DNA from: Pedobacter psychrodurus
GTDB taxonomy: Bacteria; Bacteroidota; Bacteroidia; Sphingobacteriales; Sphingobacteriaceae
Length of the DNA: 64,000 nucleotides
Assembly (NCBI RefSeq): GCF_004331735.1
Contig: NZ_SJSO01000006.1
Span: 248,001 to 312,000, forward strand
Direction of reading: 5' to 3'
Shown piece by piece: positions 24,022 through 33,689 of the stretch; the first letter of the stretch is position 1, and the number at the start of each line of letters is the position of its first letter. The notes under the pieces were generated by a model that searched no databases, was not told where the DNA came from, and saw nothing but the letters and a program-made list of their open reading frames with translations. The translations under genes were made by a program, and so were the position numbers.

Positions 24022-25539
24022 TTATACTTTACCCAGCCAATATGGTGTTTGTTTCAATAACGTATTGTTTCTAAACAATGCAGGATCTAAAGGCCAATAA
24101 AAACCTTCTCTTCTAAACCTGCTTTCTGTAAGCCAATCAACAATAAGGCCGTATCTTCTAGTCCTAAGCAAATCATAGAACAAATGTCCTTCCAGGTACA
24201 TTTCTTTACCACGCTCATAAGCATATTCATCCATTACCTGATCCACAGAGCTTCCAGCCGGAATTAATACTGGATTTGGGTCATTTCTTTTTCTGAAATC
24301 ATTGATAATACCAATAGCTGTTGCTGCATCCTTTTTGTAAAGTGCAATCTCTGCTTTAAGTAGTTTCATATCACCCAATCTGAAAATGATAATGTTATTA
24401 CTCAGATAAGGGTCTAATTTCTGACCAGGATTTCTATACGTTACATTACTGTATTTTACACTCATCGGCTTTTCCGGATTAGTGAGATCAAAGCCCTTTT
24501 TATAACGTATATCGGTGGTTGTTTCGAAATGATTATTAAGATACAAAGGCGTGGTATAAAAACGTGGATTGTTTCCATAACCTCTAATATAATTCTCATT
24601 TAAAAAATACGAACCTATAGAACTACTAGAACCTTCCAATGTATTCTCGCTGATATTAATTTCAAATATTCCTTCAGAAGAACGACCAATAAAAGTATTT
24701 TTATAATTAGCCGTATCTGTTAAAGCATAACCTCCTTTGCTAATTAATGTATTTATGGTCGTATCAGCATTATTCACATCAGTCAAATTAGGTGCATCAA
24801 CTGAAACATCCGACATTGTTGCTCTCCAAAGATACAAATGCGCCAAAAGGGCATATACCGAGCCTTTGTTTGCAGTAACCTTTGCATCTCCGGTATTGGC
24901 GTAATTCCAGCTTAATAAATTAATGGCTTTGTGGCAATCATTTTCAATCAATTTCATAATTTCTGACCTCGAACTTCTTGGCAATTGTGGCGCATTGATT
25001 GGATCTTCGTAAGACTCTGTAACCAACGGTACATCGCCCCATACCCTTACCATCATAAAGTAACTTAATGCACGGAGGAAATATGCCTGACCAATCACTG
25101 AATTCCGGAATTGAGCAGGATCGTCTTCAGCAGACAATTGCGCATCGCTCATGCCATTAACTTTCTTCAAAATCAGATTAGACATGGCAATACTTTTATA
25201 ATATAAGGTATAATTGGCCAGCGTATTGATATTGTATTGAAAAGTAAAATCTCCACCTTGAATTCCTTCTAAACCATCGCCTGTATACTGTATGGTAAAA
25301 TAATTTTTGGCGATAGCATCACCATACATAAAATAACGATTGTTTTTACTGGTAATGGCACTACGCATCATAGCATAATTACCAGCGATCGCACTTCTCA
25401 CGTCCCTTGATGATTGCCAAAATGTTTGCTCATAAGGTGCGTCCTTTGGTTCCTCATATAATAATTTTTTACAGGAACTTACGGTAACCGCTGTAGCCAT
25501 TGCGATAAGTACACCGATTTTTGTGATTATATTTTTCAT
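24022..25539 (-). CDS. susD-like: SusD/RagB family nutrient-binding lipoprotein
   Basis: This 505-residue outer-membrane lipoprotein has a signal ending VTVSSCKK (C23). It carries the family's TPR-like helical frame: FLRALSYFMMVRVWGDVPLVTESY near 153-176 and a C-terminal YERGKEMYLEGHLFYDLLRTRRYG. SusD proteins form the lid over the SusC channel and capture glycan or peptide ligands. It begins 12 bp after the susC stop. No polysaccharide-degrading enzyme is in this operon, so the ligand cannot be guessed from neighbours. Confidence 0.95.
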   Translation of the reverse strand: MKNIITKIGVLIAMATAVTVSSCKKLLYEEPKDAPYEQTFWQSSRDVRSAIAGNYAMMRSAITSKNNRYFMYGDAIAKNYFTIQYTGDGLEGIQGGDFTFQYNINTLANYTLYYKSIAMSNLILKKVNGMSDAQLSAEDDPAQFRNSVIGQAYFLRALSYFMMVRVWGDVPLVTESYEDPINAPQLPRSSRSEIMKLIENDCHKAINLLSWNYANTGDAKVTANKGSVYALLAHLYLWRATMSDVSVDAPNLTDVNNADTTINTLISKGGYALTDTANYKNTFIGRSSEGIFEINISENTLEGSSSSIGSYFLNENYIRGYGNNPRFYTTPLYLNNHFETTTDIRYKKGFDLTNPEKPMSVKYSNVTYRNPGQKLDPYLSNNIIIFRLGDMKLLKAEIALYKKDAATAIGIINDFRKRNDPNPVLIPAGSSVDQVMDEYAYERGKEMYLEGHLFYDLLRTRRYGLIVDWLTESRFRREGFYWPLDPALFRNNTLLKQTPYWLGKV

Positions 25540-25551
25540 TTATTGACGATA

Positions 25552-28500
25552 TTAAAATTGAACTTGTACACCTAGCGTATATTTTCTTGGAATAGGATAC
25601 CCGGTTCCATTATACTCCCCATATCCATTTACAGCTTCTGCATCTGGTAATTTTTTTGATTGCTGGAACATATATACGTTATCAGCAATTGCGTATAATT
25701 TCAGCTGACTTAAACCCAATTTTCTTACAATTTTAGGACTAAAATCATAACCAAGATTGATACTTCTGATCCTTGCATAGCCACCTTTTTCCAGGAAGAA
25801 GGTTTGTGCGCTTGTGTAATAATAACGATAAGTACCTAAATCGAATTTTGCGTATTCAGCCTGGTCACCAGGATTTCTCCAAATGTTCAATCGATCTAAA
25901 TCCGGTGAAGAAACACTGGCAAAATTGTATACTGCATTAGCATCCTGAGAATTTGCAAAACGATCTGAATCAAATAGATTTAGCACATCACGTTTCAAAG
26001 TGAAGTTGACAAAAATACTTAAGCTAAAGTTTTTATAAGAAAAATTATTTGTCCAACCACCTGTAAAACGTGGGTTGGGATCGCCAATTGGCGCTTTATC
26101 TGGATTAATCCCATCATTAAAAATATCCACGAAATAATCTCCATCCAGATCGGCCAGGTAAAAATCACCTGGATTAAATGTTCCATTACTGTTTCTATAT
26201 CTTTCTCCGGTGTAAGGATTCTGAGGAATATCTGCTGATGTAGAAAATACACCTTTTGTACGGTATAAATAGAAAGCATTGATCGGACTCCCTACAGAAA
26301 GCACATGGGTTTTATCAAATCGATCTCCACTTAAAATAATGTCGCGGCCACCATTTGGTAAACTCATGATCTGATTTTTATTGTAGGAGATATTAAAAGA
26401 GCTATTCCATTTAAATTCCTTGCGGATCGGATTGGCAGTTAAAGTCAACTCCATACCAGCATTACGTACTGCAAAAGCATTGGTATAAGCATTGTCATAA
26501 CCTGAAGTAACCGGCAAATCAACATTGAAAAGTTTTTGTTTTACTTCTTTATTATAGACATCGAATGAAATGGCATATCTACCATTATCAATTTCCATAT
26601 CAGTACCAATATTCCATTGTGTAGATTTTTCCCAGCTTAAATCCTTTTGGGCCACACCATTTCTAAAGTTTGGTGTAATTGCCGTTACACCATTATATGA
26701 AGTTGCGCCAGTATTCCCACCAAATGAGCCATTGTTAACACTATAAGTATTATACTGCACATAAGCATTTCTTTTATCTTCATTTCCTGTAACACCATAA
26801 CTTCCTCTTATTTTAATTAGTGTAAAAGGGTTATTGGATAAGTTTTTCATAAAGTTTTCTTCAGATAATATCCAGCCTGCAGATATTGAGGGGAAAACAC
26901 CATATTTGTTGTTTTCACCAAAACCAGATGAACCATCTGTACGGATTGTTCCGGATAAAAGGTACTTGCCATCATAATCATAATTAAAACGGCCGTAATA
27001 AGCTATTAATCCATGTGCTATGTAATTTGTATAGGCATAAATATTTTGCTGCTTAAAACCAGTAACCGTTTGGATGTTATCTGATGCTCCTCCAAAGCCC
27101 GATGCCTGGGTAGATTGAAACAAACTATATTCTATATCCTGACCCGCTACCGCACTAATAGAATGTTTTTTAATGGAACCATTAAAAGCCAGATAATTCG
27201 ATGTTCTCAAGCCAATTGCACTTGAAGAGAAACTTGAAGAGCTGTTGCCAAAACCGTTGTTTAGCAAATTGCTCATACTTACATCCCTACGGGTATTGTC
27301 ATTAGTATAGGAAGTTTGGGAATTTAACGTAAAGTGTTTATTAAATTCATAAGCCAGGTTGAGGGTAGCTAAAAATTGGTTCGACACATTTCTGTTTAAA
27401 TTTTCACCATCTTTACTTACGAAATAATCCAATTTTTCTGGAGATATATTAAAGAGCGAGGAAGGTAAATTCCCAGAACCGACTTTAGTAGGCTTAGATG
27501 GATCATTTGGATCTTCATTACCCCTACCTCTGCTGGCACTTGAATAAGAAAATATAGGGTTGATCATTAATTTTTTATTCATTGCTCTCGAGGTAAGGTT
27601 TAAGCGTGTTGTATAACGTTTAAAGCCTGTTCCTTTTACAATACCATCTTCATCATAATAACCTCCACTAAAGCGATAAGTTGTTCCATTATCGGTACCA
27701 CCGCTTATACTCAGGTTATTATCGTTGATTTTACCAGTCTGATAAAATAAATCCTGCCAATCGGTATTGCCATTAAAAGCTGGATTTAAACTATCTGTAA
27801 GTATGTATGGCAGTTGAACACGTTGATCGTAATTAAGCTGTCTTTGAAGTACCTCCATTTTTTGTCTACGTTCTGTAGTACCAATGGTAGCCTGCCTTAA
27901 GTTAGGGCGTTGCACCATACCATAATAAGTGTTAAAACTTACTCTTGTATCACCGCCAGTACCTTTTTTTGTTGTAATTAAAATTACACCATTGGCAGCT
28001 CTCGAACCATAAATGGCTGCTGCTGAAGCATCTTTTAATACGTCAATAGATTCAATATCATTCGGATTAAGGCCAGCCATATAGTTGGTTCCTGTACCGG
28101 TACCTGGCGGAACAAGATCGTCAGATGATTGTGGAACACCATCTACCACATAAAGCGGTGATCTGATTACATTAAACTGATCATAACCTGTGCTACCTGT
28201 AGAGTTACCCCTTACAGATACTGTAGGCGCCACGCCTGGCTGACCAGTAAAGTTCTGAACATTTACACCAGATAAACGACCTTGCAACAACTGATCAAAA
28301 CTTGCCGCAGGTAAGTTAGCCAGTTCTTTACCTGAAATACTGGAAATCGCAGCTGTGGTTTTCTTTCTGGTAATTTTTTGATAACCGATAGTAACCACTT
28401 CATTCAGCGTATTATTATCTTCTTCCAAAGAAAAGTTTATGGTACCGCTTGCGGGTAATGGTTTTTCCAGTGAACGATAACCTACGATCCTGGCTATGAT

Positions 28501-28731
28501 AATTGCACCGTCTTTTTGAACCGTTAAGGTGAACTTTCCATCAGCATTAGTAGCGGTACCATTCTTGGTACCTTTTTCGATAATTGAAACCCCCGGTATG
28601 GGTTTGTTGGTTTGATCTACAACTGTTCCCTTAATGGTTTTTTGGGCGAAGGCCAGCCAAGGGATGAGTAGATAAAATAATGTTGCCGTTAAAAATTTCA
28701 CATAGCAATGTCTTGTAGAAGTTTTTTCCAT
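25552..28731 (-). CDS. susC-like: SusC/RagA TonB-linked outer membrane transporter
   Basis: This 1059-residue protein has a signal ending LIPWLAFAQ. A carboxypeptidase-D-like regulatory domain spans about 32-110 (IKGTVVDQTNKPIPGVSI), then the plug with SGVNVQNFTGQPGVAPTVSVRG and the SusC hallmark DASAAAIYGSRAANGVILITTKKG (split here across 231-254). The rest is a TonB-dependent barrel ending in the aromatic-terminated YTLGVQVQF. It imports oligomers with SusD, powered by TonB. It is the first gene of a four-gene operon with susD, a fasciclin lipoprotein and a DUF5007-like lipoprotein. No sigma/anti-sigma pair is adjacent. Confidence 0.96.
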   Translation of the reverse strand: MEKTSTRHCYVKFLTATLFYLLIPWLAFAQKTIKGTVVDQTNKPIPGVSIIEKGTKNGTATNADGKFTLTVQKDGAIIIARIVGYRSLEKPLPASGTINFSLEEDNNTLNEVVTIGYQKITRKKTTAAISSISGKELANLPAASFDQLLQGRLSGVNVQNFTGQPGVAPTVSVRGNSTGSTGYDQFNVIRSPLYVVDGVPQSSDDLVPPGTGTGTNYMAGLNPNDIESIDVLKDASAAAIYGSRAANGVILITTKKGTGGDTRVSFNTYYGMVQRPNLRQATIGTTERRQKMEVLQRQLNYDQRVQLPYILTDSLNPAFNGNTDWQDLFYQTGKINDNNLSISGGTDNGTTYRFSGGYYDEDGIVKGTGFKRYTTRLNLTSRAMNKKLMINPIFSYSSASRGRGNEDPNDPSKPTKVGSGNLPSSLFNISPEKLDYFVSKDGENLNRNVSNQFLATLNLAYEFNKHFTLNSQTSYTNDNTRRDVSMSNLLNNGFGNSSSSFSSSAIGLRTSNYLAFNGSIKKHSISAVAGQDIEYSLFQSTQASGFGGASDNIQTVTGFKQQNIYAYTNYIAHGLIAYYGRFNYDYDGKYLLSGTIRTDGSSGFGENNKYGVFPSISAGWILSEENFMKNLSNNPFTLIKIRGSYGVTGNEDKRNAYVQYNTYSVNNGSFGGNTGATSYNGVTAITPNFRNGVAQKDLSWEKSTQWNIGTDMEIDNGRYAISFDVYNKEVKQKLFNVDLPVTSGYDNAYTNAFAVRNAGMELTLTANPIRKEFKWNSSFNISYNKNQIMSLPNGGRDIILSGDRFDKTHVLSVGSPINAFYLYRTKGVFSTSADIPQNPYTGERYRNSNGTFNPGDFYLADLDGDYFVDIFNDGINPDKAPIGDPNPRFTGGWTNNFSYKNFSLSIFVNFTLKRDVLNLFDSDRFANSQDANAVYNFASVSSPDLDRLNIWRNPGDQAEYAKFDLGTYRYYYTSAQTFFLEKGGYARIRSINLGYDFSPKIVRKLGLSQLKLYAIADNVYMFQQSKKLPDAEAVNGYGEYNGTGYPIPRKYTLGVQVQF

Positions 28732-29091
28732 TGATGATTAGTTAGTTGGTTTGGTTTGATTACAACTAAAAGTATCACTATTTTTACTTAGATTTTAATT
28801 TTTTTTTAATCAATAGGAACCATATTTTAACCTAAAACCGGCCTGAATACAACATTTAGTTTCACAAAAACTGATATTTATAATTAATAACGTGCCAATA
28901 GCTCTACAAAACGGTCTATTTCACTAAATAACCTCATATTTCTTACCAATAGCTGAATTATTCAGAAAAAACCACCGATGATTTTAGTTGTAAATAAAAT
29001 CTGATAAAACAACAACTAAAACGTTTAAGTTTTTTACTTTTCTCCATGCCATGAGAGAATAAAGTGCAGATCTACAGGCATCAAATCCCCC
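28732..29091. promoter_or_regulatory. Divergent control region, SusC operon side
   Basis: No gene lies in this AT-rich stretch between the divergent SusC and siderophore-receptor operons. I could not fix a clear promoter for the SusC operon in it. The iron-type operator sits on the far side at 29092-29170, so sharing of control is uncertain. Confidence 0.4.
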
Positions 29092-29112
29092 TATTTAGAA
29101 TAATTCAAAATA
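29092..29112. promoter_or_regulatory. Fur-like palindrome 1
   Basis: Half-sites TATTTAGAAT and ATTCAAAATA flank one central base; they are complementary at 9 of 10 positions. The TTTAGAAT core is typical of iron-regulator sites in Bacteroidota. It lies just upstream of the proposed -33 element. Confidence 0.6.
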
Positions 29113-29113
29113 A

Positions 29114-29145
29114 TTTGGATAATACGATTTTCTACCGTTATTTTG
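29114..29145 (+). promoter_or_regulatory. Bacteroidota-type promoter of the siderophore receptor operon
   Basis: TTTG at 29114-29117 is followed after 20 nt by TTATTTTG (29138-29145), one mismatch from TAnnTTTG. Start of transcription would be roughly 25-30 bp before the ATG. It is bracketed by two Fur-like palindromes. Confidence 0.55.
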
Positions 29146-29149
29146 CGTC

Positions 29150-29170
29150 TGTTTAGAATTAATCCAAATA
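29150..29170. promoter_or_regulatory. Fur-like palindrome 2 at the translation start
   Basis: TGTTTAGAAT and AATCCAAATA with one central base, complementary at 7 of 10 positions. It shares TTTAGAAT with palindrome 1. It ends 9 bp before the ATG, in the start-site or leader region. Confidence 0.5.
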
Positions 29171-29179
29171 AATATTATC

Positions 29180-31609
29180 ATGCTTAAAATCAGACTTTTC
29201 AGTATAACATTTCTTTTAACTTTTACCAGCCTACTTTCATTTGCCCAACAGCTTTCGACCATAAGCGGTACCGTTATTACCTCTGACGGTAAACCAGCTG
29301 CTTATATTTCGGTCGGTTTAAAAGGAAAAGGCCTCGGAAATGTAACCAACGAAAAGGGTATTTTCGAAATCCAAAGAGTGAAACCAGGATCTTATATCTT
29401 AAGGGTATCGGCTGTTGGCATCCAAAACATAGAAAGACCAGTGGTAATTACCGCTGGTGAAAACAAAATTGTTGATTTTGTAATCAACCAAAATTCAAAT
29501 CAACTTAATGAAGTAAATATTAACCAAGGGGTAAATAAGTATATCGCTAAGAAAAGTGAATTTATTTCGAAAATACCACTTAACAACTTAGAAAACCCAC
29601 AGGTATATACTACGATTACGAAAGAAATAATGGCCGATCAGCTTGTGTTTTCGGTTGATGATGCTGCTCGTAATGCCACAGGTATTCAAAAAATGTGGGA
29701 ATCGACTTCGCGTGGTGGTGATGGTGGTGCTTATTATGCATCGAGAGGTTTTATTGTACAAGCGAAACTGAGAAACGGAATTGCGGGTAATGTAACTGGC
29801 CGTAACGATGCCGCTAACTTAGAAAATGTAGAGTTTATAAAAGGTCCATCGGCTACTTTATTCGGTAGTACATTAACCTCATATGGTGGTTTAATTAACC
29901 GCATCACTAAAAAACCTTTTGAAGGAACTGGAGGCGCAGTAAGCTTTTCGACAGGTAGCTACGATTTTAACAGGGTTAGTACCGATTTCAATTTCCCTGT
30001 TAATAAAGATAACCACATTTATGCCCGGTTAAATACTTCTTACAATTACAAAGGTTCTTTTCAGGAGAATGTTTATGACAAAGGTTTCTTCATTGCGCCC
30101 AGCTTGTCGTATAAAGTAAACGATAAATTAGACTTTGTTTTTGATGCCGAAATTTCTAATGGTAAAAATACCCTAAAACCCTTCGTCTTTTTCTATTTCC
30201 CAGTTGCACAACTGGGTTTTGATAGGGCAGATCAAGCGGGAATAGCTTATGACAAATCTTTTACCGGTGATGCCATGAAGCAGAAATACAACAGCTCAAA
30301 CTTCTTCGGGCAGGCTAATTATAAGTTTAATGATAATTGGTCTTCGCACACCAGCTTTTCAAGCAATTATAGTTTCTCTAATGGCCGCGGCACATACTTG
30401 TTCCTTGTACCAAACAGCTACTTTAATCCTGCTGCCGCACCTGGTGCTGAAGTTTTATCAAGAGCAGATCAATCAACTGATAACAGTAAGATATTTACTT
30501 ACGAGGTACAACAAAATTTTAACGGCACTTTTAACTTAGGTTCGGTAAAAAACAGAATGGTTTTAGGCCTGGATTATTTACGCCAAAACTCTGATCAACT
30601 GTTTTATTCAATCGATACTTTCGATGTAACCAATAAAAACGGAACCGGTGCAAACTACAATGATTTTACAGAGACTAATTTAGCGGCATTTTATGCAGCA
30701 CTTCCCAGTGTTCCTAAATATCCTTATAACTTCAAAACCAATACATACAGTGCTTATGTTTCTGATGTAATTAACTTAACAGACAGGCTAATCGCCTTAG
30801 CAGCTTTAAGAGTAGACAGGTTCGACAACAAAGGTAATTCTGATCGTGCAGGTTCGGCTCCAAGAGGTGCTTACAAACAAACTGTTTTTTCTCCAAAATT
30901 CGGCTTAGTATTTCAGCCGATTAAAGATCAGTTATCACTATTTGCTAATTACCAGAATGGCTTTAACAACGTTAATGGTATAGATTATAAAGGTGATACT
31001 TTTAAAGCCGAACAGGCAAACCAAATGGAAGGCGGTGTTAAAACGAACATCTTTAATGGCAAATTAACAGGGTCTGTATCTTACTATTATATTAAAGTTA
31101 AAGATATCGTTAGGGGCTATAATCAAGATGCTAGTAATCCTAATGCACAAATTCAGGATGGTAATAAAATTAGCAAGGGTATCGAAGCTGAAGTTATTGC
31201 AAATCCTGTCGACGGTTTAAATATTATTGCAGGTTTCGCTTATAACGATAACCATTTAGAAAATGCATCGCCAGATGTAGAAGGTAGAAGAGATGCTTAT
31301 TCAGCAGCACCCTACTCAGCAAATTTATGGATCAGTTATAAATTCAATGCTGGCTCGCTTAAAGGTTTTGGATTAGGCGCTGGTGGTAATTATGCCAGCG
31401 ACAATAAAATTGTAAATAGTGTTAGCCAGGGGGTATTTATATTACCTGCTTATGAGGTTTTCAATGCCTCGGTATTTTACGACCATTCAAGATTCAGGAT
31501 CGGGGCAAAAGTAGACAACTTTACCAATCAAAAATACTGGACAGGTTACAGCACCATGAACCCTCAGGACCTGAGAACCTTCACTGGAAGTATTACTTAT
31601 AAATTTTAA
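29180..31609 (+). CDS. TonB-dependent siderophore receptor
   Basis: This 809-residue outer-membrane receptor has signal MLKIRLFSITFLLTFTSLLSFAQ. A carboxypeptidase-like domain covers about 27-105 (SGTVITSDGKPAAYISVGLKG). The plug has DDAARNATGIQKMWES, SRGFIVQAKLRNGI and NVEFIKGPSATLFGS, as in FhuA/FoxA-type siderophore receptors. The C-terminal barrel ends FTGSITYKF. It probably imports an Fe(III)-siderophore. It leads an operon with DUF4198, PepSY-membrane and DUF6607-like genes. Two Fur-like palindromes around the promoter support iron control. The exact siderophore is not readable. Confidence 0.92.
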   Translation: MLKIRLFSITFLLTFTSLLSFAQQLSTISGTVITSDGKPAAYISVGLKGKGLGNVTNEKGIFEIQRVKPGSYILRVSAVGIQNIERPVVITAGENKIVDFVINQNSNQLNEVNINQGVNKYIAKKSEFISKIPLNNLENPQVYTTITKEIMADQLVFSVDDAARNATGIQKMWESTSRGGDGGAYYASRGFIVQAKLRNGIAGNVTGRNDAANLENVEFIKGPSATLFGSTLTSYGGLINRITKKPFEGTGGAVSFSTGSYDFNRVSTDFNFPVNKDNHIYARLNTSYNYKGSFQENVYDKGFFIAPSLSYKVNDKLDFVFDAEISNGKNTLKPFVFFYFPVAQLGFDRADQAGIAYDKSFTGDAMKQKYNSSNFFGQANYKFNDNWSSHTSFSSNYSFSNGRGTYLFLVPNSYFNPAAAPGAEVLSRADQSTDNSKIFTYEVQQNFNGTFNLGSVKNRMVLGLDYLRQNSDQLFYSIDTFDVTNKNGTGANYNDFTETNLAAFYAALPSVPKYPYNFKTNTYSAYVSDVINLTDRLIALAALRVDRFDNKGNSDRAGSAPRGAYKQTVFSPKFGLVFQPIKDQLSLFANYQNGFNNVNGIDYKGDTFKAEQANQMEGGVKTNIFNGKLTGSVSYYYIKVKDIVRGYNQDASNPNAQIQDGNKISKGIEAEVIANPVDGLNIIAGFAYNDNHLENASPDVEGRRDAYSAAPYSANLWISYKFNAGSLKGFGLGAGGNYASDNKIVNSVSQGVFILPAYEVFNASVFYDHSRFRIGAKVDNFTNQKYWTGYSTMNPQDLRTFTGSITYKF

Positions 31610-31617
31610 TTAAATCC

Positions 31618-31653
31618 ATCAGGAGCAACTGGATCAGATCAGTTGCTCCTGAT
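31618..31653 (+). terminator. Hairpin between receptor and DUF4198 gene
   Basis: A perfect 13-bp stem, ATCAGGAGCAACT with AGTTGCTCCTGAT, is followed by TTTAA. The weak T-run suggests a partial terminator or mRNA-stability element that lowers downstream expression relative to the receptor. Confidence 0.65.
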
Positions 31654-31674
31654 TTAACCCCCAACCCAGAAAAC

Positions 31675-32385
31675 ATGAAAACTAAAATCTCATTACTATT
31701 TTTCTTTCTAGCCTTTAGCATTTCGAGTGCATTTGCACATGCTTTATGGATAGAAACAGCCTCAACAGGCAAAAAAGGACAAGTACAGGAAGTGAAAGTT
31801 TTTTTCGGAGAATATGAAAGTAACGAACCAGATTCTGCCGCAAAATGGTTTAGCAACTTAAAAGAATTCAGCCTGGTTTTAACTGCTCCAAACGGAACAA
31901 CTAAGGTTTTAACCACAGCTCCTGATGTACGTTTCTTTAAAGCAAGCTTCTCTCCAGATCAGGAAGGTACTTATAAACTTTCTGTAGTACATGAAGTTGC
32001 TGATATTTATGAAAAAGCTAAAATTGAATATTATGCTTTTGCAGATGTGGCTGTAGGAAATTCAAAAATAAACACGGCTTTCCCTGCAACTGCAGCATTA
32101 ACCATCAGACCGGATAAACATGCTTTAAAAGTAGGCGAAACCTCGGTTCATCAGGTAATCTACAACAAAGCTCCTTTTGCAAAACAAAAATTAACCGTCG
32201 TAAATGCTGAGCGAAAAGCACAGCCAACAGAAACCGATGCAGACGGTAAATTCACTTTCAAACCAGAACAAAAAGGAAATTATTTTCTGGAAGCTTTTAC
32301 AGAAGATAAAACACCTGGAAAATTGAATGGAAAAGATTACGATAAAGTTTGGCATTTAGTAACTTATACTACTGAAGTTAAATAA
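31675..32385 (+). CDS. DUF4198 exported protein of the iron operon
   Basis: This 236-residue protein has a signal peptide ending SSAFA, directly followed by HALWIETASTGKKGQVQEVKVFFG. That is the DUF4198 start, with an exposed N-terminal His of the mature protein. Two Ig-like domains follow, one around residues 25-130 and another with FKPEQKGNYFLEAFTE. DUF4198 proteins often travel with TonB receptors and PepSY proteins in metal-uptake operons and are thought to help bind metal in the periplasm. The H-A-L-W motif could be part of a metal site; this is inferred. Confidence 0.78.
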   Translation: MKTKISLLFFFLAFSISSAFAHALWIETASTGKKGQVQEVKVFFGEYESNEPDSAAKWFSNLKEFSLVLTAPNGTTKVLTTAPDVRFFKASFSPDQEGTYKLSVVHEVADIYEKAKIEYYAFADVAVGNSKINTAFPATAALTIRPDKHALKVGETSVHQVIYNKAPFAKQKLTVVNAERKAQPTETDADGKFTFKPEQKGNYFLEAFTEDKTPGKLNGKDYDKVWHLVTYTTEVK

Positions 32386-32409
32386 TCGTAAATTTTTATA
32401 AAAATTTAA

Positions 32410-32439
32410 AGCCAATTGGTCATAAAAGGTCAATTGGTT
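32410..32439 (+). terminator. Hairpin before the PepSY-membrane gene
   Basis: AGCCAATTG pairs with CAATTGGTT (one G-U), followed by CTTTTATT. It is a short stem, a possible attenuator within the iron operon. Confidence 0.5.
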
Positions 32440-32461
32440 CTTTTATTCATACAGCTTGCTA

Positions 32462-33667
32462 ATGGCACTAACAAAAACATCAACTAAATCAAAAAACAAA
32501 AAATCGCGCCTACGACGGATCAGCGACTGGCTGCACCTGTGGCTGGGCATCGCATCAGGTCTGATCGTATTGATGTTAGGTATTACCGGATGCATGTATG
32601 TTTTTCAAAAAGAAATTACTGAGCTGATTCACCGCAAGGCATATTTTGTTGATGTCCCATCAAATCCTAAAACCTTACCCTTAAGTTTACTACAAGCCAA
32701 TGCAGAAAAAGCATTGGGAAATAAAAAGAAAATCAGCTTTATTTCTACTTATAAGGCCCCAGAAAAGTCCTGGGAGTTTGGCACTTATAAAGCTGGAGAT
32801 CCTAAAGCCTTCTGGTATTTCGATTCTGTCGAATATTATGACCTGGTATTGGTAAACCCATATACAGGAAAAGTAACCCTGGTGGCCGACCATAAGTACG
32901 AGTTTTTTGCTGTAGTTAAAATGATCCACTGGAGTTTACTAATCAATCATCCAATTGGTCAGCAGATTATCGGTTGGTCTACTTTCATTTTTGTATTCCT
33001 GCTCATTTCGGGCATGGTGATGTGGTGGCCTAAAAATCTCAAAAAATCGAACTTCGATAAGAGTTTTAAAGTAAAATGGAAAGCCAAATTTAAACGCATT
33101 AATTACGACATGCACAATGTGCTCGGTTTTTATGTTATGTTAATCTGCTTAATGTTGGCTTTAACCGGCTTGGTTTGGGCATTCCAATGGTTTCAGGGAG
33201 CCGTGTATGTAGTGGCATCAGGCAATACTACGCCGCCAAAAGTGGTAGAAGTAAAATCAGATTCAACAAAAACCATTAAAGCTATTCCTTTCGACATCGC
33301 TTTTGATCAGGCCAAAAAGGTCTTTAAAAACAAAGATCGCATCGGCATGTCACCAGCAGCAGGCGGTACAGCAACGATTAATGCCACAGGGTACCCAGAC
33401 GAGGAAACCTATTGGAATTACGATGTACTTCAATTCGATCAGTACTCGGGCAAGTTATTACATAGAACAAACCAATCAGAAAAAAACGGCGGGGAAACTA
33501 TAATTGGCATGAACTACGATATCCACGTAGGGGCCATTTTAGGATTAACCGGAAAAATAATGGCCTTTTTTGCCAGTTTAATTGCAGCAAGCTTACCCAT
33601 AACCGGATTTATTATCTGGTGGGGAAAAGGAAAAAAGAAAAAAAATACCGCAGTGGCGGAAAACTAA
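32462..33667 (+). CDS. PepSY-associated membrane protein (putative reductase of the iron operon)
   Basis: I start at the ATG at 32462, giving MALTKTSTKSKNKKSRLRR, and not at an upstream TTG. The 401-residue protein has about four membrane helices: WLHLWLGIASGLIVLMLGITG near 25, FIFVFLLISGMVMWW near 180, VLGFYVMLICLMLALTGLVW near 220 and a last one near 365 (MAFFASLIAASLPITGFIIW). A PepSY-type periplasmic loop lies between. Conserved His in WLHLW, MIHWSLLINH and YDIHVG may hold haem. Family members in siderophore operons are thought to reduce ferric siderophores. The role is inferred from context. Confidence 0.85.
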   Translation: MALTKTSTKSKNKKSRLRRISDWLHLWLGIASGLIVLMLGITGCMYVFQKEITELIHRKAYFVDVPSNPKTLPLSLLQANAEKALGNKKKISFISTYKAPEKSWEFGTYKAGDPKAFWYFDSVEYYDLVLVNPYTGKVTLVADHKYEFFAVVKMIHWSLLINHPIGQQIIGWSTFIFVFLLISGMVMWWPKNLKKSNFDKSFKVKWKAKFKRINYDMHNVLGFYVMLICLMLALTGLVWAFQWFQGAVYVVASGNTTPPKVVEVKSDSTKTIKAIPFDIAFDQAKKVFKNKDRIGMSPAAGGTATINATGYPDEETYWNYDVLQFDQYSGKLLHRTNQSEKNGGETIIGMNYDIHVGAILGLTGKIMAFFASLIAASLPITGFIIWWGKGKKKKNTAVAEN

Positions 33668-33689
33668 GCGCACCCTAATTAATCATAAA

